Source of the DNA: G963667675 sp964291545
Lineage (GTDB): Bacteria > Chloroflexota > Dehalococcoidia > Lucifugimonadales > UBA3495
Length of the DNA stretch: 64,000 bases
Assembly (NCBI GenBank): GCA_964291545.2
Contig: OZ219860.1
Coordinates: forward strand, 434,001-498,000
Direction: 5' to 3'
Part shown: positions 1 to 8,445 of the stretch, one piece after another
Layout of the letters: the number at the start of each line of letters is the position of its first letter
Numbering within the stretch: position 1 is the stretch's first letter
Notes under the pieces: model-generated
The model's database searches: none
What the model was told of the DNA's origin: nothing
What the model saw: the letters and a program-made list of their open reading frames with translations, nothing else
Program-made: the position numbers and the translations under genes

Positions 1-176
1 TGACTTGGGCCTTGAGGCCGATTTGCCTCATAGTACATCAATCGTCATCACCCGTTCCACCGATTGCTATGCTCGCCGCCAACCCGCCCCGCCGGCCTGG
101 TTTCATTGACAACGTCAGAACCAAATTGATATAAGCCTGAACAGGTGTACAGCCAAGACAAGGGGGAATCGACGAT

Positions 177-542
177 ATGAGCAGTCCTAACGAAGGCCCT
201 GTAGGCGTCCTGCGCATGGTCGGCATCGATGTGGGGGACTTGGACCGGGCCAAAGACTTCTGGTGCGCTATTCTGGGCTTGGAAGAGGAGAGCCGTGGCC
301 CCGAATACCTGCTGTTTGTTAGGAAGCCCGGGGAGCCAATTCTCTACCTCCAAAAGGTGCCGGAGACTAAGACCGTCAAGAACCGGATGCACTTTGACAT
401 CGCCGTGCAAGACCTGGATGCAGCAGTAGCCCGCGCCTATGCCCTGGGAGCGACCCGCTCGCGCACCATCCCCGGAGGCGGCCCCCACGTGGCCGTCTTG
501 GAGGACCCCGACGGCAACGAATTCTGCCTGGTCTCGCACTAG
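177..542 (+). CDS. VOC (glyoxalase-like) family protein
   Basis: A 121-residue single-domain protein of the vicinal oxygen chelate superfamily. It has one beta-alpha-beta-beta-beta module at about residues 12-45 and a second at 70-119. The usual metal-ligand positions appear as His72 (MHFDIAV) and Glu115 (DPDGNEFCLV), and the closing DPDGN turn is typical of the fold. The family includes glyoxalases, ring-cleaving dioxygenases and antibiotic-binding proteins; the substrate cannot be read from sequence. It stands alone, with an AGGGGGAATCGACG stretch just ahead of the ATG as a likely ribosome site. Two other VOC proteins occur in the window (12050 and 41903) but are not close copies. Confidence 0.85.
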   Translation: MSSPNEGPVGVLRMVGIDVGDLDRAKDFWCAILGLEEESRGPEYLLFVRKPGEPILYLQKVPETKTVKNRMHFDIAVQDLDAAVARAYALGATRSRTIPGGGPHVAVLEDPDGNEFCLVSH

Positions 543-1014
543 CCAACCAGCGGCCGCAACCTCCCTGTCATTCCGAGGAGCTTGCGGCGAGGAATCTAGA
601 ACTCCTGGCAAAAGGCACTCGCAGGGCCTGTCCTGAGGCTCTCGAAGGAGGCACTCTCAGGCGGAACGGGCAGGGAGGCACGTCCCGAGTATGTCGGAGG
701 GGCCAAATGGCCGCGTGGTCGGAGTTAAAGCGGACAGAGATTAGGGGGTACCGAACTCCGCCCACCCAAACAGGGCATTCGGGAAACTTCAACTCGGATT
801 CTGTCAACTGCAGCTACGGAACCGAGGCTCACTACCATTTCGATAGTTGATTTGACACCAACAGCTTAGGGAACTCCCCGTACCTCCCGCCCTGTAGACC
901 CTTCAAACCCCAAAACGAAAAAGCCCCGGCTACTTCAGCTGGGGCTTTAACATCTTACAACACGCTGTCCGCCGGGTTCGATCAATGTTTACCTGACGGG
1001 GAACGTCACTGGCC
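543..1014. other. Intergenic region with short dispersed repeats
   Basis: No convincing gene. At about 567-600 there is a TGTCATTCCGAGGAGC / GAGGAATCT sequence and at about 618-648 a CCTGTCCTGAGGCTCTCGAAGGA sequence. Similar short motifs recur near 9395-9425, 12536-12561 and 58166-58195. They resemble REP-like intergenic elements common in bacterial chromosomes. The right end holds the terminator of the next minus-strand gene. Confidence 0.45.
915..950 (-). terminator. Rho-independent terminator of the 1015-1497 gene
   Basis: Stem AAAGCCCC(G)GCT at 920-930 pairs with AGC(T)GGGGCTTT at 938-948 around a short loop. Read on the minus strand the stem is followed by a T-rich run (CTTTTTCGTTTT). 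A degenerate copy of this terminator lies in inverted orientation at 4349-4384. Confidence 0.8.
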
Positions 1015-1497
1015 TTACGGTGAGATAACATTGGCCTTGATGGCTTTGCTCCGGAGATTACCCTCCTTATCCAGGTGAGCCCTGAGACCGGCTATGGCGG
1101 CTTTGACTAAGGAGGGGTCAAGGGACTGGGCCGCAGGGCCTTGCTCTGCTTCCTCAAGCAATTCTTTGCACCGTTCATCGATTTGCTGGAAGGCCCAATC
1201 GAGCTGCGCCTGTACGGTTTCGGCCTCCTCAGGAAACGGGCGGATCGTTCTGTCGGGGGGCATTAAACGATCATAGCCTCCGCCGTGCCAATGGCCTTGG
1301 TCCTCATGGCAATCCCAACGCAGGATTTCTTCATTACAGACCTGGACCCCTATGGTTGGACCTCCAACGTTACGTTCCCATTTCTCGGATGGAAAAATCC
1401 TCAACGGCCACGCATAAGCAGTGACTTGCCCGTCTGGGGACAGGGGAAGGTGCAATTCCGCTCCCCAATACTTCTCGTCTGAGGCCTTCGTTGCCAT
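1015..1497 (-). CDS. Hypothetical protein with HxDxGHxH-like motif
   Basis: A 160-residue soluble protein I do not recognise. The ATG at 1497 is chosen because GGGAGAAG lies six bases upstream; the longer frame to 1593 has no such site. The middle holds a Cys/His-rich patch (DCHEDQGHWHGGGYD) that could bind a metal. The C-terminal third is helical and charged, ending in KAAIAGLRAHLDKEG. A second copy of the last 35 codons, without the rest of the gene, lies in inverted orientation at 4162-4269, so this gene family has been duplicated and eroded locally. A hairpin terminator follows. Confidence 0.6.
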   Translation of the reverse strand: MATKASDEKYWGAELHLPLSPDGQVTAYAWPLRIFPSEKWERNVGGPTIGVQVCNEEILRWDCHEDQGHWHGGGYDRLMPPDRTIRPFPEEAETVQAQLDWAFQQIDERCKELLEEAEQGPAAQSLDPSLVKAAIAGLRAHLDKEGNLRSKAIKANVISP

Positions 1498-1691
1498 GGT
1501 TATCTTCTCCCTTAGCCCTACTGAGCCGTAGTATCCCTGGTTAGCTTTGGCCGACTCAACCGTGGCGCACCAACGTTGGAGGAAAGTTAGCACCTTCCGC
1601 CAATGTTGTCAAAGGTCAAAAGGCCCTTCAGCCCATATTCCCCATCTTGAGGATAACGTCACCGGCTAGCCGGCAGAAGCGGTATCCTCTG

Positions 1692-1792
1692 TTAGTTAGC
1701 CACCAGCCAATACAGCGGTCTCTTCCACTTTACAGATCCAGCCGGGGGACTATGTAGCCGGATTGCTTGAAAACGAACCATGAACTTAATGG
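1692..1792 (-). pseudogene. Tail remnant of an NHL-repeat gene
   Basis: Read on the minus strand this encodes FVFKQSGYIVPRLDL then a stop, matching the last residues of the intact NHL gene at 18265 (YSKQSGYMVPQLNL, stop). Conservation continues past the stop into a GCTGTATTGGCTGG sequence. The same tail plus flank occurs at 19342-19440. No upstream coding part survives here; a promoter-bearing repeat follows directly. Confidence 0.7.
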
Positions 1793-1794
1793 CT

Positions 1795-1922
1795 GCCTCA
1801 CGAGAGTGGAGCAATTGAGTGAATCGGAGGGCAGTTGACGCTCTCATGGTGACGTACTATAGTCCGAGCCATCCAAGGGGGAACATGTTCAGGAAAATCA
1901 GCTTAATCCGGGAAATACCGGT
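1795..1922 (+). repeat. Dispersed promoter-bearing repeat, copy A
   Basis: About 128 bp related to sequences at 5862-5985 (inverted), 10944-11026 (direct, shorter) and 19664-19790 (inverted). Shared blocks are GAGAGTGGAGCAATTGAGTG, a TTGAC...CTCTCATGG block, ACTATAGTCCGAGCCATCC, and ATGTTCAGGAAAATCAG followed by GGGAAATACCG. This copy ends about 76 bases ahead of the permease start. Confidence 0.85.
1835..1863 (+). promoter_or_regulatory. Sigma70-type promoter inside repeat copy A
   Basis: TTGACG at 1835-1840, a 17-base spacer, and TATAGT at 1858-1863. It points at the ABC permease gene that starts at 1999, leaving a leader of about 130 bases that consists largely of repeat sequence. Confidence 0.7.
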
Positions 1923-1998
1923 TAACGACCCCAAACGGACCTTTGGTTCTGCAAGGGAGGGCCGGGCGACGAGGCCCTGCAGCTGACGGCGAAGGGAT

Positions 1999-2916
1999 AT
2001 GCAAAGGTTTCTGGTACGGCGGTTCTTCATAACCATCCTCACCCTTCTGGCCGTATCGGTCATCATCTTTGCCTTGGCCAGAGCATCCGGAGACCCCAGG
2101 AGCCTGTTGCTGAGCCGGCAGGCCGATGTTGCGGACTGGGAGGCTCTTGGGGACAAGCTGGGCCTCGACAAGTCGTATATTCACCAGTACGGCATATTCA
2201 TGAAGGACCTGGTCCAGGGCGACTTCGGCGACTCAATAGCAGAACGACGCCCCGTCATAGACGTGGTCGGCGAGCGCATACGGCCGACTATAGAGTTGGG
2301 GCTTGCCGCCCTGTTTTGGTCCACCATGGTGGGTGTGCCCTTGGGCATCCTCGGCGCGGTGCGACGGGACGGAATATTCGACCGCATCGGGAAATTCATA
2401 GCACTTATCGGACAATCAGCCCCTAACTTCTGGATTGGCATAATGCTGATATTCTTCTTTGCCGTGAGGTTAGAATGGCTGCCGCCCTCCGGCCGGGAGG
2501 GCCCACAGTCGATTGTTCTTCCCGCCATCACCTTGGGGTGGTGGTTCGTAGCTGTGAACATGAGGCTGATCCGTTCGGCCATGCTCGACGTGCTGGACTC
2601 GGAGTTCATTAAGCTGGCCCGAGCCAAGGGCGCGTCCGAGAGGTCGATCATCTGGAAACACGCCCTGAAAAACGCTTTGATACCGGCATTGACTTTTTCC
2701 GGCATCAGCCTGGGCAGCTTGGTGGCTGGCGCGGTGACCATTGAAATCGTCTTCGACTGGCCCGGTCTGGGACGGCTGGCGGTGGACTCCATGATCAGGT
2801 CGGACTACCCGGTGCTCCAGGCAGTAGTCATGATCTTCACTCTGATATTTGTAATGTCCGCTCTGCTGGTGGACATACTTTATGCCTATATCGATCCCAG
2901 GATTCGATATGCCTAG
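1999..2916 (+). CDS. ABC transporter permease, DppB/OppB type
   Basis: A 305-residue inner-membrane permease of peptide/nickel-type ABC importers. It has the expected six membrane segments, beginning at residues 9-29 after the RRFF start. The cytoplasmic EAA loop that contacts the ATPase is at about residues 200-225 (EFIKLARAKGASERSIIWKH). Length and layout are normal for DppB. The ATG follows a GAAGGGA site. It pairs with the DppC-type gene 18 bases downstream; the substrate-binding lipoprotein at 6098 probably completes the transport path. No ATP-binding subunits are encoded in the window. Substrate unknown; the family also carries oligopeptides, metals and opines. Confidence 0.92.
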   Translation: MQRFLVRRFFITILTLLAVSVIIFALARASGDPRSLLLSRQADVADWEALGDKLGLDKSYIHQYGIFMKDLVQGDFGDSIAERRPVIDVVGERIRPTIELGLAALFWSTMVGVPLGILGAVRRDGIFDRIGKFIALIGQSAPNFWIGIMLIFFFAVRLEWLPPSGREGPQSIVLPAITLGWWFVAVNMRLIRSAMLDVLDSEFIKLARAKGASERSIIWKHALKNALIPALTFSGISLGSLVAGAVTIEIVFDWPGLGRLAVDSMIRSDYPVLQAVVMIFTLIFVMSALLVDILYAYIDPRIRYA

Positions 2917-2934
2917 GGGCCGGGAGTAGCGGCC

Positions 2935-4023
2935 ATGGCAGCAGACGCCGCCGGCGGAATTATTGTAGCTCCGGAATCCTTGGGCGTCCGGGTGCGCAGG
3001 GTAGTACGCAGGCTGCGGCGTTTGCCTTTAATACCGGTGTCCATACTGATGGTCCTGGTAGTCTGCGGTATCACCGCCCCTTGGATTTCTCCCCACGACC
3101 CTGTAAACGGCGACCTGTCTGATAGAGTCTTGCCGCCTTTCTGGGAAGGAGCTGAATACCGCCCCAAGACGGTCGTAGAAGAGAAGGCCATAGGGCAAGG
3201 TTATCGCGAGGTCGAAATCGGAAGCAGTGACTTCGAGGAGGCCGTAGCGGCAGAGGAGGCGAGAGCGATAGAGGAGGGCCGGCCGGTCAGGGAAATCGGA
3301 CTGGGAGACCAGCTACCTGTAAAGACCAGGGACGGCGGCGCCACCAGGTTCTTCCTGGGCACGGATCAACTGGGCCGGGACATATTGAGCCGTATCTTCC
3401 ACGGCGCTCGAATCTCCCTGATAGTTGCCGCCATCACCCTGGGGGTCGGCGGCACCATAGGCTCCTTTATGGGCCTGCTATCCGGCTACTATGGCGGCTG
3501 GGTCGACGAATTGATCATGCGCCTGGTGGACATAGTGCTCTCAATTCCCATCTTGTTGGTGACACTGGTCCTGGTGGCGTCTTTGGGAGCGTCCTTCGAA
3601 CTTATCGTGGCGGTGCTGTCGCTGCTACTGTGGCCCCTCTTCGCGCGGGTTACCCGGGGAGAGGTGCTCCAACTCAAGAACATGGACTACGTGGCCCTGG
3701 CCCGGATATCGGGGGCCAGCAGCCTGCGCATAATGGTCTTTCACCTCTTGCCGGGGGTATTCAATACGTTGATAGTCATCGCCACGCTGAACGTGGGCGT
3801 GGTTATCCTGGTGGAAGCTTCGTTGAGCTTCCTGGGGGCCGGGGTACCGCCGCCCACGCCGGCCTGGGGTTCCATGGTCGCCGACGGCCGGGACCACCTG
3901 GCTGACGCCTGGTGGATTGCCACCATGCCCGGACTGGCCATCGCGCTTACCGTAATATCCCTGAACCTCTTCGGCGACTGGCTAAGGGATACCCTGGACC
4001 CAAGGCTCCGCCAGTTGAACTAA
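2935..4023 (+). CDS. ABC transporter permease, DppC/OppC type
   Basis: A 362-residue partner permease. After a first membrane segment at about residues 35-55 there is an insert of about 80 residues rich in Glu and Arg (roughly 60-140), longer than in Escherichia coli DppC; it probably faces the outside. The remaining five segments and the EAA loop (DYVALARISGASSLRIMVFH) are intact. It follows the DppB-type gene by 18 bases and is surely co-transcribed. The ATG has only a weak GGGAGTAGC ribosome site. Downstream is a tail remnant and a degenerate terminator rather than the usual ATPase genes. Confidence 0.92.
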   Translation: MAADAAGGIIVAPESLGVRVRRVVRRLRRLPLIPVSILMVLVVCGITAPWISPHDPVNGDLSDRVLPPFWEGAEYRPKTVVEEKAIGQGYREVEIGSSDFEEAVAAEEARAIEEGRPVREIGLGDQLPVKTRDGGATRFFLGTDQLGRDILSRIFHGARISLIVAAITLGVGGTIGSFMGLLSGYYGGWVDELIMRLVDIVLSIPILLVTLVLVASLGASFELIVAVLSLLLWPLFARVTRGEVLQLKNMDYVALARISGASSLRIMVFHLLPGVFNTLIVIATLNVGVVILVEASLSFLGAGVPPPTPAWGSMVADGRDHLADAWWIATMPGLAIALTVISLNLFGDWLRDTLDPRLRQLN

Positions 4024-4161
4024 CTCGCCCCAGGGGGTAAGGACTGCGCTAGTATTTCATAGGCCCATCTTCAGCCGTCGCCCACAAACAGGCTTCCCCG
4101 GCGGTAGGTTGGCAAAGCTTACGCGGCCCTTCACCAGTACGCGCTCGCCGCTCAATTCGGT

Positions 4162-4269
4162 ATTGACTCCTCCTTAGTCGAAGCCGCCATAGCCGGTCTC
4201 AGGGCTCACCTGGATAAGGCCGGTGACCTTCGGGGCAAAGCCATCAAGGACAATATTATCTCGCCGTAA
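4162..4269 (+). pseudogene. Tail remnant of the 1015-1497 gene
   Basis: The plus strand encodes IDSSLVEAAIAGLRAHLDKA and ends DNIISP then stop. This matches the C terminus of the 1015-1497 protein at about 28 of 35 positions. Homology continues past the stop through the GACGTTCCCCGTCAGGTAA sequence and the hairpin terminator. It forms the right arm of an inverted duplication whose left arm is 907-1125 and which encloses the permease pair. No start codon or N-terminal part is present. Confidence 0.8.
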
Positions 4270-4348
4270 GGCCGGCGACGTTCCCCGTCAGGTAATCATT
4301 GCAGGTAATCATTGATATAACCTGGCGGACAGCGTGTTGTAAGATTTT

Positions 4349-4384
4349 AAAGCCCCCGCTGAAGTAGCCGGAGCTTTTTCGTTT
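4349..4384 (+). terminator. Degenerate terminator after the permease pair
   Basis: AAAGCCCCCGCTGAAGTAGC followed by CGGAGCTTTTTCGTTTT. The stem is weaker than its partner copy at 915-950 but the T run is kept. It is placed to end transcripts from the permeases at 1999-4023. Confidence 0.55.
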
Positions 4385-4400
4385 TAGGGTTTGGCCCGGG

Positions 4401-5633
4401 TCACCGAAGGCGGCGTATCTTGGGCAATGCTGTGGCGGTCGCCACGCTGGTGAAGGTTAGGACCGCCCCGTTGACCAGCAGGGCCCCGGCAGCGCCCAGC
4501 AGGCTGGCCAGTCCGCCGATTCCCAGGTGGCCCACCGGGGCCAACCCTATGCTAAACGACCAAGATCCCATGGCCCGGCCCCGTTGATCGTCGGGCACAT
4601 TGTCCTGCATCAGGGTCTTAAACAGGGCGTCAACGGCCTGGAAACAGAAGTTGACCAGGGCCAGGACCCCCAGGAAGAAGAACCAGTTGGAAGAAAGGGA
4701 GAAAGCCATCAAAGACATGCCGCCGCCGCCGGCCAGGCCAAACATCAGCATCCCTCTTCGCCGGTAGTCCTTTAAACCGGCCAGCATGGTCAGGCCCAAT
4801 AACCCGCCCCCCTGCCGGACGGCGTACATGAAACCCAGCCCCTGCGGGCCCACACTCAGGACATCCTTGGCAAACACGGGGAGCAAGGTGGTGTGAGTAA
4901 AGCCAAACACCTCGTTCACAGATACCAGGCACATAAGGACAAATAGCACATGGTTTTGCCGCACGATCCGGGCGTAACCCGCTAGGTTATCCAGCACGGA
5001 CTCGCGGCGAAATTGCAGTTCCCTTTCCGACCTGCGCGTCCCCAGCAGTACAACCAAAGATGCCAGGTAAAGGGCGCTGACGGCCAGGTAGGCGGAACCA
5101 GGGCCTGCCGCTGCAATTGCGGCCCCGCCAAGAAGCACCCCGGCCAGTCCCCCAGCCTGGTAGGTCATAGCGATCAGGGAAACACCGTTTAGGGCATTTT
5201 CGGGTCCCACAATATCGTAGGCATACGCCGGCGCGGCAGTTTGGTAGAAAACCAAGAAAGTTCCCGTAACTGCCGCCAAGACCATGACCGTCCACACCTG
5301 CATGGAATCGGTCAGCAGCAACAGGGCCATCGAACCCGCGGTGATACTGGCGCACCCAATGGTAAATCGCAGAAGGGTGCGGCGCTCCAGCCTGTCGGCT
5401 ACTACCCCCGATACGATACCCAAGAAAAAATTAGGGCACGAGCGTACTGCATAAGCCACTCCGACCATGAAAACCGAGCCGGTCATGTCGAGGACCAGCC
5501 AGCCCACGGATAGCTGTTCCATCGCGGTGGCCACGTAATATAGGAGGGTAGCAGGCCACAGTATTCTGAAGTCCCGAAACCGGAAGGAGACGGCCCAGCT
5601 AATATTGCGCATTAACCCCGCTGATCGGGCCAT
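4401..5633 (-). CDS. MFS transporter (EntS-like exporter family)
   Basis: A 410-residue integral membrane protein with about twelve hydrophobic segments. The loop between segments 2 and 3 carries the MFS signature as GVVADRLERRTL (about residues 75-86). The opening, with SFRFRDFRILWPATLLYY, fits the MFS_3 group that contains enterobactin exporter EntS and many multidrug or macrolide efflux proteins. The substrate is not predictable. It is transcribed against its neighbours, and the inverted copy of the promoter-bearing repeat at 5862-5985 fires toward it, suggesting that the repeat is its promoter. Confidence 0.85.
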   Translation of the reverse strand: MARSAGLMRNISWAVSFRFRDFRILWPATLLYYVATAMEQLSVGWLVLDMTGSVFMVGVAYAVRSCPNFFLGIVSGVVADRLERRTLLRFTIGCASITAGSMALLLLTDSMQVWTVMVLAAVTGTFLVFYQTAAPAYAYDIVGPENALNGVSLIAMTYQAGGLAGVLLGGAAIAAAGPGSAYLAVSALYLASLVVLLGTRRSERELQFRRESVLDNLAGYARIVRQNHVLFVLMCLVSVNEVFGFTHTTLLPVFAKDVLSVGPQGLGFMYAVRQGGGLLGLTMLAGLKDYRRRGMLMFGLAGGGGMSLMAFSLSSNWFFFLGVLALVNFCFQAVDALFKTLMQDNVPDDQRGRAMGSWSFSIGLAPVGHLGIGGLASLLGAAGALLVNGAVLTFTSVATATALPKIRRLR

Positions 5634-5861
5634 GAAGTTGAATGCCCGCCCATCCCTTCAATATCGGCTTCACAAGTAAGATAGGGATGCCTCCCGTTCT
5701 TTCGGTGAGCAGCTAAGAAAGGCGCCGCCCACCCGAAGGTGGTGGTCCTGGAACAGTCGATCGGAACTTTCGGCGACTGTGGCGGATGCTCTCCGGTACG
5801 GGGCAGCCTGCCGCGGATGGGTGGGCTTCAGGCCAGGCGGTCTAGCCGCCGTACGCTTCCA
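5634..5861. other. Leader region between MFS gene and repeat copy B
   Basis: About 230 bases with no open frame that resembles a protein. It would be the untranslated leader of the MFS gene if transcription starts in repeat copy B. No riboswitch-like structure was recognised. Confidence 0.3.
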
Positions 5862-5985
5862 TCGGTATTTCCCAGGTCAAACTGATTTTCCTGAACATCC
5901 TCTTGGATGGCCCGGACTATAGTATGTCACCATGAGAGCGTCAACTGCCCTCCGATTCACTCAATTGCTCAACTCACTTGCCATT
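5862..5985 (-). repeat. Dispersed promoter-bearing repeat, copy B
   Basis: Inverted copy of the 1795-1922 element, nearly complete: GAGCAATTGAGTGAATCGGA through GGGAAATACCG when read on the minus strand. Most mismatches to copy A lie in the downstream part, while the promoter core is almost identical. Confidence 0.85.
5916..5944 (-). promoter_or_regulatory. Sigma70-type promoter inside repeat copy B
   Basis: On the minus strand TTGACG (5944-5939), a 17-base spacer, and TATAGT (5921-5916). It points at the MFS gene whose start is at 5633. Confidence 0.65.
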
Positions 5986-6097
5986 GTTCTAGTTGACAAG
6001 AGTATTGGAGGCTGTTAGCCTCTGCTGCGAATTCCCCTGTTGCGGACTCGCAACGCTACTGAGACCCAGACAATTACATAGGACTGGAGATGTAGGC

Positions 6098-7903
6098 ATG
6101 TCGAAACGACCTTGGTGGAATCTTGGATTATTCGTCCCGATGCTGGCTGCGCTGGTATTGGTGATAGCGGTGGCCTGCGGGGAAGACGCCACTGCTACCC
6201 CAGAGCCAGAGCCTACTGCCGTCCCGCCGACGGCCACTGCCGTGCCGACGGCTGCGCCTACTGAGCCTACGGCGCCCGATGTGACGCCCGGAGATGAACC
6301 CTATGGGGCTCTTCGTATCGCCCACCCAGAGCAGGGCATCTTCAGCGGACATCCCGGAATGACCGGCCTTCCCCAGGCTGCGCATGTCACCATGGCTGCT
6401 TACGAAGGACTGACCGGGCGCAACCTCAGGGGAGAGTACTTCGGCAGGGTGGCCGAGGATTGGACTATCGCTCCCGATAACCTGACCTGGACCTTCGAGC
6501 TTAAAGAGGGGATTCAATTCCACGGCGGCTTGGGGGAGATGACCGCCGAGGACATGGTATGGTCCATTTCCCAGGCCGGGGCCGAGGACTCCGTACACCA
6601 GTCCTCAAGCCAGATTAGGGCCAAACTTCTGAATCCGGAAGGCCATATCAAAGCCTTAGATGACTATACCATCGAGGTGAACACCGGCATCCCCACGTGG
6701 GACATGCTCTTTGTCACAACTACTCCTGGCGTGGACGGAGCATGGGTGGTCAGCAAGACGCAGGCCGAGGAGCTGATCGCAACGGTAGGACTGGACGCGG
6801 CCAACTCGCAGTTGGCCGGCACCGGGCCTTGGGAGTTTGTGGAGCAGCGCACCGGCGAGTTCTGGAAGTTCAAGGCATTCCGGGACCACCACACAAAGGT
6901 CCCCTTCTTCGACGAGTTGACATTCATGGAAATGGGCGAAGAGTCCACCCGCATAGCCAACTTCGATGTGGGCAGGGTGGATACCTTCTTGGCGGCCCTG
7001 GACAGCGTGCCTGCGCTGGCGGAGATAGACGGCACCAAGTTCATGGCCCAGAAGGACGGCTCCGAGTCAGGCCTGACCTTGTTTGGCAGCTACTACGCGA
7101 CCTCCGATGGAGACAATTGTCCGGCGGCCTCGGTGTGCCCTGCGCCCGGGTGGGACCCCGACGCGCCCTATGTATCCAGCAACCCCGACGTTAACTCCCC
7201 CGAGTGGGAACAGGCCCGCAAGGTGCGCCAGGCCATGGGGCTGGCCATAGATAGGGACAAGATTGTAGAGGAGCTCCTCGGGGGTGAGGGATCGCCCCTT
7301 GCGATGTGGGGGTGGGCCACTTTTTCACATCGGGCCAAGCCCGAATGGAAGTGGGAGTACGACGTGGAGCGGGCCAAGCAGCTCTTAGAAGAGGCGGGCT
7401 ACGGTGATGGCTTCGAGCTGGAAATCGCTCCCGCCATCCGCGGTACTGCCGCCGAAGTACAAACCTGCGAGGCGGTAGCTGACATGTGGGCGGATATAGG
7501 CATTACCGCCCGTATCCAAAACGTTCCTTTCGGCACCATGGCCGACGATATCATAAGCCGCGATGAAAAGAGAGTAGTCTGCTTCGGCACCAACCCACTG
7601 TTGGAACCCGTATTGCTATACGAGCTCGGCTATCACCCTGATACGCTCTTTAGCGTCGGCTTAGACCACCCCTTCCTGAGTCCGCTTGTAGTCGAGGCCT
7701 ATAACACCTTCGACCCTGAGGAGCGCTGGAAGCTTCAGGTTGAGATAGGCGACTGGCTCTGGGCCAACTCCCTGGACATCGGGTTGTACTCGGTCAACAA
7801 TATCTACCCGCTGGGCCCCAACGTGGACACCTGGGAGGACCGCCTGGAGACCGGGGACACACGGCGCCTGAGCGCTCTGGAATGGGCGCCGCATCGGGAG
7901 TAG
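6098..7903 (+). CDS. ABC transporter substrate-binding lipoprotein (SBP_bac_5)
   Basis: A 601-residue extracellular solute-binding protein of the peptide/nickel family (family 5). I start it at the ATG at 6098, not the frame opening at 5993, because the first 30 residues then form a lipoprotein signal ending in AVAC with Cys27 as the lipid-anchored residue, and GGAG lies upstream. A Thr/Pro/Glu linker (residues 31-66) precedes the binding domain. EGLTGRNLRGEYFGRVAEDW and the WTFELKEGIQFHGG block are typical of the family. It likely delivers substrate to the permeases at 1999-4023, although the MFS gene lies between them. Confidence 0.9.
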   Translation: MSKRPWWNLGLFVPMLAALVLVIAVACGEDATATPEPEPTAVPPTATAVPTAAPTEPTAPDVTPGDEPYGALRIAHPEQGIFSGHPGMTGLPQAAHVTMAAYEGLTGRNLRGEYFGRVAEDWTIAPDNLTWTFELKEGIQFHGGLGEMTAEDMVWSISQAGAEDSVHQSSSQIRAKLLNPEGHIKALDDYTIEVNTGIPTWDMLFVTTTPGVDGAWVVSKTQAEELIATVGLDAANSQLAGTGPWEFVEQRTGEFWKFKAFRDHHTKVPFFDELTFMEMGEESTRIANFDVGRVDTFLAALDSVPALAEIDGTKFMAQKDGSESGLTLFGSYYATSDGDNCPAASVCPAPGWDPDAPYVSSNPDVNSPEWEQARKVRQAMGLAIDRDKIVEELLGGEGSPLAMWGWATFSHRAKPEWKWEYDVERAKQLLEEAGYGDGFELEIAPAIRGTAAEVQTCEAVADMWADIGITARIQNVPFGTMADDIISRDEKRVVCFGTNPLLEPVLLYELGYHPDTLFSVGLDHPFLSPLVVEAYNTFDPEERWKLQVEIGDWLWANSLDIGLYSVNNIYPLGPNVDTWEDRLETGDTRRLSALEWAPHRE

Positions 7904-8051
7904 GGAGCGCCGCCATGGACGCATGCTCTTGTCCCACGGGTAAGGGGTAAGAGTTTCCAGGGGTAAGCTTCAAAACTCTTGGCGCTACTCCTGGTAGGTG
8001 GGGGAGTTTTGGTATACCTACCGTGGATCCCCCTCCCCAAAAAGGGAGTCT

Positions 8052-8092
8052 AAAAGTGACGGGACCCGCCCAAGGCGGGTCCCGTCACTTTT
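8052..8092. terminator. Bidirectional terminator
   Basis: A perfect 19-base-pair stem, AAAAGTGACGGGACCCGCC with its complement, around a CAA loop, ending in T on one side and starting with A on the other. It serves both the binding-protein gene upstream (plus strand) and the small membrane protein gene (minus strand). Confidence 0.93.
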
Positions 8093-8152
8093 TCACTTTT
8101 GTTTTCAGCGTCGTGAACCGACGCAATTTGATGCGCCCATATGAACTTCGGT

Positions 8153-8410
8153 TTAGTCGCTGCTCCTTCGCTTCATCAACTGGATCAGCCCGATAGTCGC
8201 GGCGATGCCCCAAAATCCTTCTAGTACCACAAATGGAATGAATCCGATCAGAACAGAGGCGGAGCAAGCCAGTCCGGCGCCAATGATATTGATCAGGTTG
8301 TACATTTTGGTGTCTTGTAGCAGGATTTTCCACCTGTTGAGGGTAAAAGCCAATAGCAAAAGCGCCACACCAATCGAGCCTACTATGACTGAGTAATCAT
8401 CTATGGTCAT
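8153..8410 (-). CDS. Small membrane protein, CBU_0592-like
   Basis: An 85-residue protein with three hydrophobic stretches (about residues 8-23, 38-55 and 57-77) and a short basic tail (MKRRSSD). The layout, with a YNLINIIGAGL segment in the middle, resembles the uncharacterised CBU_0592 family of small inner-membrane proteins. Function unknown. The ATG at 8410 lacks a clear ribosome site. Its stop faces the strong bidirectional terminator. Confidence 0.6.
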   Translation of the reverse strand: MTIDDYSVIVGSIGVALLLLAFTLNRWKILLQDTKMYNLINIIGAGLACSASVLIGFIPFVVLEGFWGIAATIGLIQLMKRRSSD

Positions 8411-8445
8411 GTTGTTGTGTACATTCTCCAGGAATCAACCATTGC

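Noticed and set aside
1..176. Possible gene ends at the left edge (a frame reading to a stop at 110 on plus, and an ATGAGGCAAATCGG start on minus)
   Set aside because: Too short to show any family pattern and neither has a ribosome site.
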